Positions 57,241-64,000 of a stretch of DNA of 64,000 bases are shown piece by piece. A model generated the notes under the pieces. The model did no database searches. It worked only from the letters and a program-made list of their open reading frames with translations, and had not been told where the DNA came from. The stretch spans positions 930,001 through 994,000 of the forward strand of contig CM069869.1 in NCBI GenBank assembly GCA_036172665.1, written 5' to 3'. The translations under genes were made by a program, and so were the position numbers. This DNA is from Prosopocoilus inquinatus (Eukaryota > Arthropoda > Insecta > Coleoptera > Lucanidae). How positions within the stretch are numbered: the first letter of the stretch is position 1; each line of letters starts with the position of its first letter.

Positions 57241-58950
57241 AAAAAAATATATAATTTCGAATAAATAAATTTGAACGCAAATAGCTATAGAATATAAGAA
57301 GTTACAAATATATATGTGGCGCCATCTGTTATTCTGTGGTCGCAGTTCTATTTAATTCCCTTTAATTTCCTGGAAAGAGTTTTAAAATAGCTAAGATTTA
57401 AATTACTTCGAGAAAAAGAGTGCTTGAGGAACAATTAAAAAATATTTTCGCTTGGCGCTAGATTTCGGCAGAATTTCTAACCTAAAATTTTGACAACTCT
57501 TGTCACTTTTGTAGAAATAGAATAATCCAGAAGCAGTTAAACAGTTTTGATACGCTCGGCATAAAAAAATACAAGTTCGAATAAATAATATTGAACAGAA
57601 ACAGCTATACAATGTAAGAAGTTTCAAATATAAGTGGCGCCATCTGTTAATCTGTGGTAGCAGCAAAATAACTAAGAATTAAATTATTTCGAGAAAGAGT
57701 GCTTGAGGAATAGTGCTGTAAAAGTAACGAAAAAGTTTGTACTCGCATGTATTCGTTACTTTAGATTTCGGTACCCGTTACAAAGTATTCGTTACTCGTT
57801 ACTTTCGTTACTATAGTATAATTAAATAATCAGATAAGATGCCTGAATATAATTTTCAACTTGAAATCGTAATACATAGTAGCATTGTTAATAGGTAATA
57901 AAATTGCTTTTATAATAATTTAGTTTATTAAAAAATACTCAAAATACAATTACTACTTACTAAAAATGCATACATAAGCCGTGAACGGTGCGTACAAATA
58001 ATGTTTTTACAAGTATAAACAGTTGATAAACAATCTATTAAAAACGTAAGCAACTTATAACTTAAATGACTAAGTTACCAACTGATCGGGAGCTCGCACT
58101 ATTTCGTATCGAAACGTGAGCGAAATCGTACGATGGTCATACGAGCAACGAAATGTTATGACAAGTAACGAATCGGTACTTCGAGTCTCATGTTATACTC
58201 GTTACTCAGTAACGAATACATACGGTTTGCAACAGCACTATTGAGGAACAATTGGAAAATATTTTCGCTTGGCGCTAGTTTTCAGAAGTTTTTCTAACCT
58301 CAAATTTTAACAATTCATGTCACTTTTTTAGAAATAGCATAATCGAGAAGCAGTTAAACAGTTTTGATGCACTGGGCATAAAAAAATACAAGTTCGAATA
58401 AATAATGTTGAACAGAAACAGCTATACAATGTAAGAAGTTTCAAATATAAGTGGCGCCATCTGTTAATCTGTGGTCGCAGTTCTACTTGATTCCCTTTAA
58501 TTTCCTATTAGAAATAGTTTCAGAATAGCTAAGAATTAAATATGTTCAAGAGAGAGGGAGTGCTTGAGGAGCAATTAAAAAATATTTTCGCTTGGCGCTA
58601 GTTTTCAGGAGTTTTTCTAACCTAAAATTTTGACAACTCTTATCACTTTTTTAGAAATAGGATAATCGAGAAGTAGTTTGACAGTTTTGTTGTGCTCGGC
58701 ATAAGAAAATACAATTTCGAATAAATAATGTTGAATAGAAACAGCAGAATGTAAGAAGTTTCACATATAAATGGCGCCATCTGTTAATCTGTGGTCGAGG
58801 TTCTATTTAATTCACTTTATTTTCCTGGAAACAGTTTCAAAATAGCCAAGAATTAAATTTCATCGAGAGAAAGAGAGAGTGCTTAAGAAAAAATTGAAAA
58901 GTATTTTCGCTTTCATTTTCAGAAGTTTTTTCTAACCTAAAATTTCTTAT
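57240..58950. repeat. Tandem array, unit about 320 bp, four copies
   Basis: The word GGCGCCATCTGTT occurs at 57318, 57636, 58453 and 58773; removing the inserted 530-bp element and its duplication makes the spacings 318, 279 and 320 bp. Shared order: GAATAAATAATNTTGAACAG, AAGAAGTTTCAAATATAAG, GGCGCCATCTGTTAATCTGTGG, GAGAGTGCTTGAGGAACAATT, ATTTTCGCTTGGCGCTAG, TTTCTAACCTAAAATTTTGA. The second copy lacks about 40 bp. Confidence 0.85.
57711..58240. mobile_element. hAT-like MITE, 530 bp, with 8-bp target duplication
   Basis: Begins TAGTGCTGT and ends ACAGCACTA, flanked on both sides by TTGAGGAA (57703-57710 and 58241-58248). The neighbouring array units show the uninterrupted site (CTTGAGGAACAATT). 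Many CGTTACT words occur near both ends. There is no transposase. Confidence 0.88.
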
Positions 58951-60884
58951 TACCAGAATCATTTAAGCAGTTTCGATTTGAATTTTTTCAGTTTTACTTT
59001 GTTTAATGTTTATTACGTATGGTGGTCACGTCTTGCTTTACTTTAGGTAATTAGAATTTAAAATGTTTCAAAATTCACGTTTCGATTCAAAAATACTTGG
59101 CCATTTGAGCTTTAGACTTGTTGATACTCGATGGTTAAAACATGCAAAACAGAAGAATATTACTTTTAGGTCCGATTTTTGAACTTCTTTGTAAAATTAT
59201 CTGCCGTATAATAACTCTCAGAAATATCTGTCCCGCAGGGTTCCGTATAGGGGCCGTTACGTTTCTTAATATCAGCAAACTGTTATATAAGTATATGTAA
59301 TATTTTTTATGAATGAAATCTATTAAATAATAGTGTAACGAAAACTGAAACCCTGATAACAAAGGTCAATATCACTAAAAGCGTACGTACAAACATAATT
59401 CATGCTTTACACGTATGTACGTCCAAGTGGTCGTGCATACGAGTTCTATGAACACTTCTTGTCTGAGTGTGTGAATACAAATTGTGACAGCCAAGGAATT
59501 CGCCAACATTATAAAAGGCGGAAAGTAAAAGAGCATTACGTCGTTGGCTTGTGATAACCGAAAGCTCTTTCCGCCTATTAATTAATTCCTTTCTACTCGA
59601 TCTCGTCGAGAGACGTGCTCATATCGAACGGGTGGCCTGTACGTTGTTTTTTTTTTTTTTTTTTGGTGCGCGCGAGATGATAATTTCACTTTTACGTTGT
59701 ATGTACGTACGTACGTGGCATCGAAGAGGAGGATTTCTTTATGGGGACCTTGAAATCGCGGCAGTGTTATACCGACAAATCGACAATGAATCGAGGTTGA
59801 AGTAGAAAGTCATAATGTGTGCGAGGCATGCCATCGCATACAAACGTGCTCTGCGTATGTGGACCTCTACGACGCATGTAACTTTCAACGAGGAGATTTA
59901 AATAAAGAAAATTGCAATTTTTTTTTTAACTTTGAGAGGAAAAATTCCAATTCCGTGTGCGAACGATGAAATGCAAAGAAGAAGAATTAGGGCAGCAGAA
60001 ATTACCCATACAAGCGGTTAACTGAAACCAGTTGGTTTCTTTGCAAGCACTCTATTAACTAATCTTGAGAGATGAAATCACTCAAGAGTATCATCATCTT
60101 TTGTTGAATAATTGAATTCCTGGACTTAGATTTTAAATCTATTAACGGCTTTGAAGGCCGTGGGTTTATTTGAACCTCTAATAAAGACATGTTTTCAAAA
60201 ATCCTTCTTTATTATTGCGCGTACTAAATGAATAGTAATAGTATATATATATATATAGTGTCAAATACCGTACGAATTTTTACAAAACCAAAAAATAAAA
60301 GAGTGATTTAATTTATACTTTCATTAATTTTCATCTTACAACTTGAACAAATTAAATGACAACCAGGCCGGGCTACCGTCATACAAAATCAAAACTATTT
60401 GATAACTTTACGACCCTTACATCAATTGAGTGAGGATGGTTTAAACGCTATTTTAAGTGCTTATCGCTTAATGCTCATAAGGGCGTGGTTTGTCATACGG
60501 CGCTATCATTTTTGCTGACCATGATAGTACATACATACAACTGTTACAGTAATTATGCCGCCAATCATGTCGGTCTACCTGGAGGTACAGCTCGCAAAAC
60601 GCCATAAGTGTTTTTTTTTACTCCTAATATTAGAATAGTATAGTGCATTCCGTAGTCTTACGTATATCACGAACGCAACGATTGATTTGTTGATTTATTT
60701 GATTAGAAGCAAATTCAAATGAGAGAAACTCATTTCCTCTCAAAAGAACACGTCTTACTGTACGTGAATAATGAAACACGTGGGTACACGAAGTCTTGTG
60801 TGTGACTAACATAAAATTAAATCTTCATTTCATCAAACATATCCCAATAAAATAAATTGAAAAGTATATTCTGTCGCGAGCAAT
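58951..60884. other. Intergenic stretch with small hairpin and simple repeats
   Basis: A hairpin AGGCGGAAAG/CTTTCCGCCT at 59515-59576, a TACG run near 59700-59715, a poly-T at 59647 and a TA run near 60242-60258. No gene recognised. Confidence 0.45.
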
Positions 60885-61075
60885 ACGTTTTAGTCGTCAT
60901 TGATCGTGTCAAAGATTTATGCTGGACTTGATTTTATTTTTAAAATAATTATAGGTTGAAGTCTTATTTTTGAAAAATGGGAACAATTTCTTAAAAATTC
61001 CATCTACTTTCCACACATTTCTTGTTGACACTAACGTTTTGATTGACACTGACGACTAAAATTTAATGCTCGTGA
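60885..61075. mobile_element. Inverted-repeat MITE
   Basis: GTCGCGAGCAATACGTTTTA and GTCGTCATTGATCGTGTCAA pair with TTGACACTGACGACTAAAAT and TTAATGCTCGTGACGA. About 190 bp. One arm recurs near 55916-55980. Confidence 0.65.
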
Positions 61076-61485
61076 CGACTACATTTGATTGTGATCATTC
61101 AATTCAGTTTATTCAAAATCTTGTTACGGGCTCATTTTGATTTAGATGCCCCGGCCTGGCCCCAGTTGTCATCTAAACCCGTCCATGCCCGTTGATTTTT
61201 TTTTACAGTCTGCAACAGAATTATAATTTTATCGAAACCATTTGCTTTCTAAATACTTAGATCAGTTTCCATACAATCTACTGTCCCTACTGAGTGAATT
61301 ACAATCTTCAATTCGAACATCCTGTCGAGTTATTCGCTAAAGCATTTCAGCAAATAATTTTTTATCTGGTAGCCATTGTTGGTTGTCATTGTTGCCAGAA
61401 CATTTTGCTAAGAGTTTGTAGTGAATTTTATGCTAGCGGCGAAACTCCTTTCACCCTCCACTTCGTTGTTGTCCCAAAATGTAGA

Positions 61486-61618
61486 TTAAGCTAGGTTCAG
61501 ATGCACCCGGATACGCAAAATATTTATTGCGGATCGGTTTCTGATTGGTTCTTTCAAAAAAGCCTACCAACCAAAATCAATAAATATTTTGCATATCCGG
61601 AATGCATGTGAACTTAAC
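61486..61618. mobile_element. Inverted-repeat MITE flanked by TTAA
   Basis: TTAAGCTAGGTTCAGATGCA and GGATACGCAAAATATTTATT pair with AATAAATATTTTGCATATCC and TGCATGTGAACTTAA. The TTAA at both ends is compatible with a piggyBac-type target. Confidence 0.65.
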
Positions 61619-61734
61619 CACATTGGATTGAACGGCTACGTGACGTTTAGCAGACAGCGTATTGGAAGACAATTGACAGGTTAACATAACCTTCTCTAAC
61701 GCAAGCCTGTTTTTAAGCGAATTTACATTTATAA

Positions 61735-62710
61735 ACATTTCTGTTGGCTTATTTTGTTGGACTGACTCTGAAATTTTTCTCCGGTAAATTTTTATTGTTC
61801 CATTCTGAGCTACGAACAAGTACCAGACGATTTACCAGCTCTAAGGCCGCTCAAGTTAAATATTTAGCTTTGTTTGGACAGGAATTTATATTCATTCGCG
61901 TGTCAACACTCAAGTTATTGTCACGGTCAGTCGTTTCTATCGTTTATAAACCTTTTTATTGGCTTATTTTATTGGACTGACTTGTCAGTCTTTCTCCGGC
62001 AAATTTTCATTGTACCATTCTGAGCTACGAACAAGTACCAGACGTTTTACCAGCTCTAAGGCCGTTCAAATTGAAGATTTAGCTTTATTTTGACGAGAAT
62101 TTACATTCATTCCCATGTTAACACTCAAGTTATTGTCATGGTCAGTCGATTCTATCCTTTAAAAACTTTTCTGTTGGGTTATTTTGTTGGATTGACTTTG
62201 CAATTTTTCTCCGGTAAATTTTTATTGTACCATTCTGAGACACGAACAAGTACTAGAGGATTTATCAACCCTAGGGCGTTTAAGGTAAAGATTTAGCTTT
62301 ATTTTGACGGGATTTTACATTCATCCGCATGTTAACACTCAAGTTATTGTCATGGTCAGTCGATTCTATCGTTTAAAAACTTTTCTGTTGGGTTATTTTG
62401 TTGGACTGACTTTGCAATTTTTCCCAGTCAAATTTTTATTGTACTATTCTGAGCTACGAGCAAATACCAGACGATTTACCAGCTCTAAGGCCGTTCAAGT
62501 TAAAGATTTAGCTTTGTTTGGGTGGGAATTTACATTCATTCGTGTGTTAACACTCAAGTTATTGTCATGGTCAGTCGATTCTATCGTTTATAAACATTTT
62601 TGTTGGCTTATTTTGTTAGACTGACTTTGCAATTTTTCTCCGGAAAATTTTTATTCTACCATTCTGAGCTACAAACATGCACCAGACGATTTACCAGCTC
62701 AAGTTAAAGA
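61735..62710. repeat. Tandem array, unit about 215 bp, 4.5 copies
   Basis: The word GTTGGCTTATTTTGTTGGAC recurs at about 61743, 61959, 62176, 62391 and 62601, spacing about 213-217 bp. Each unit then shows TTCTCCGGTAAATTTTTATT, CATTCTGAGCTACGAACAAG, ACCAGACGATTTACCAGC, AACACTCAAGTTATTGTCA and GGTCAGTCGATTCTATCG. Repeated frames result from the repeat; 215 is not a multiple of three and stops occur, so it is not coding. Confidence 0.88.
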
Positions 62711-63164
62711 TATATTTGGCTGTCTTGCTACTCATTTGAGCAATCATCTGGACCCGGCATATTGTTCTGTGTCCGATCATGTAACGCTGGCAGCTTCATT
62801 CCGAGGTAACATCTTTCTTTTTCGTCTTCATCGTGGATGACCGTCGCGAATCGTGTATTAAGGAAGATTTTTTCCACGCATGTTTCAAATAATTATTAAG
62901 TAATTTCTTCTTACGTTTTGCTCAGTGTATTTAATTCAATTTTATTCAATTTAATCACTAGTTTTTGCTTGTTTCTGAGTTATTTGATAATATTAAAGTT
63001 AATTTTCAGAAATTTTGAACTCTTAAATATGACTGTGAGACAAACAAAATCTCCTATGTACGTACCAATCTACGTTTTTGAAATATTTTAAGATAATTTT
63101 GATTTCAATCGATGTCGAACTTTGACTTCAACTTGAAGTTGATTCTTGTCCGATGAAAATTGCA
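62711..63164. other. Nothing recognised
   Basis: No repeat structure or coding signal identified. Confidence 0.4.
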
Positions 63165-63245
63165 AGCACTACTGACGAAGCTATAAATCTATAGCGAAAC
63201 GTTGAATGTCCGGTTCAAGATTAAAAAAAACTTTGTACTTTGACT
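63165..63245 (+). repeat. Penelope terminal-repeat fragment
   Basis: ACTGACGAAGCTATAAATC, TAGCGAAACGTTGA and AGATTAAAAAAAACTTTGTA match the terminal repeat of the element at 52183-53410, in the plus orientation. A solo fragment without coding sequence. Confidence 0.75.
63172..63200 (+). ncRNA. Hammerhead-like core, copy C
   Basis: CTGACGA, perfect stem GCTATA/TATAGC with loop AATC, GAAAC. The intact stem matches copy A. Upstream CGATGTC (about 63111) could pair with ACGTTG after GAAA as stem III with a C cleavage site, but stem I is not convincing. Confidence 0.4.
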
Positions 63246-64000
63246 TCAACTTTTTTTTTTTTTTGATATTATTGCTAATTCATTTATTATTGGATTGTTG
63301 TCTTGGACACCTCCACCTTTTTAAAACTGAAGTTATTTATGGTTGAATGTGATAAATACCGTTGGTGTGTTTATTTCAGTTAGCGCGTACCGGTAAATAA
63401 TTTTAAATAAACTTCTATTGTGGAATTCTCCTTTTTTTGTCCACGACCCACTCGCCGAAATTATTGAGCTGCCGCTGGTGTTAGGCAGTGTCCGCCTGTG
63501 ACCACAACAATTCATCATCGGGGAATTTAGTGTACGCAGATAAGAACTACCCGTGAAAAATATTAAGCAAAAAAGAAAATATTTGAGTTTGCAAGCAAGG
63601 AGAAAAACGTAAATTTTACGTTTAAACTGCTGCAGTTTATTTTTTTGTTAAAAAGAAGTGACGCAACAGTTTTACGTGTAAAAGTCGGTCTCGAGTTGGT
63701 TGGTTGAACATCTGTTTCACACGAGGCAGTTCTAGAGTGGGCTAACAATAAAGAAAGAAAGAATAAACAAATATTTTCTGTAACATTTTTTTACCTTGAA
63801 CTTGCATACAATTTTAAAGTGTCGGCAACATTTTTTTTCACTTCTAATTTATTAAATACGTGTAAATTGCGTCGTCAGATGTCACTTCTTTTTCTCAAAA
63901 GATAGACTATAACACATTTTTACACGATAGTACAAATTCCTTGTTTCATGCATCATTAAATTTGCGCAAGTTTTAGAGCAAGCATTCTCGCTTCCGTTTC
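63246..64000. other. Right end of window, nothing assigned
   Basis: A GC-richer patch at 63385-63545 has a minus-strand reading (PDDELLWSQADTA, then a stop, then HQRQLNNFGEWVVDKKGEF) that looks protein-like but matches no family I know. The remainder is AT-rich. Confidence 0.35.

Noticed and set aside
61744..62624. Repeated frames in the 215-bp array as a repeat protein
   Set aside because: The unit length is not a multiple of three, so the reading frame shifts from unit to unit, and stops occur in each frame.

Overview
This is AT-rich eukaryotic DNA from an insect nuclear genome. The evidence is spliced genes with short GT-AG introns, an insect-type UDP-glycosyltransferase (UGT), and dense, nested transposable elements of insect-typical families (LINEs with ATT tails, Penelope with a GIY-YIG domain, copia, hAT, many hairpin MITEs). 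A beetle is my best guess, but that is an inference from the overall style, not from a diagnostic gene.

The only clear host gene is a plus-strand UGT. Its common body is five exons between 29582 and 31538. Upstream lie three separate copies of the UGT first exon (signal peptide plus catalytic His): 3526-3719, 9419-9612 and 24166-24357. The first two end in the same donor (AG|GTAAAT) in the same phase, and either joins in frame to exon 2 at 29582, giving a 515-residue protein. The third has lost its donor and runs into a stop codon. The layout is that of alternative first exons sharing a common body, or of decayed tandem duplicates. The roughly 26 kb between first exon and body is filled with repeats: two LINEs with damaged ORFs, three fold-back elements with long inverted arms, a degenerate tandem array of about 290-bp units holding a solo LTR, and several MITEs.

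From about 32 kb onward I see no host gene, only layered insertions. A unit of about 2 kb is present twice in tandem (32938-40740). The first copy carries a 1033-bp solo LTR. The second carries a LINE tail, into which a 2228-bp hAT element inserted with a perfect 8-bp target duplication and an apparently intact two-exon transposase gene. Next comes a minus-strand copia element (5' LTR and primer binding site near 46.9-47.1 kb, integrase at 41.1-41.9 kb). It is split by a 3.7-kb hAT-like element that itself contains another inverted-repeat element.

The right third (49-64 kb) holds three tandem arrays (units of about 115-155, 320 and 215 bp), a Penelope-like element with 3' ends in inverted orientation, a 16-bp target duplication and hammerhead-like motifs, a LINE fragment, and MITEs. 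No tRNA, rRNA or CRISPR was recognised. Stretches where nothing could be identified are listed as such.
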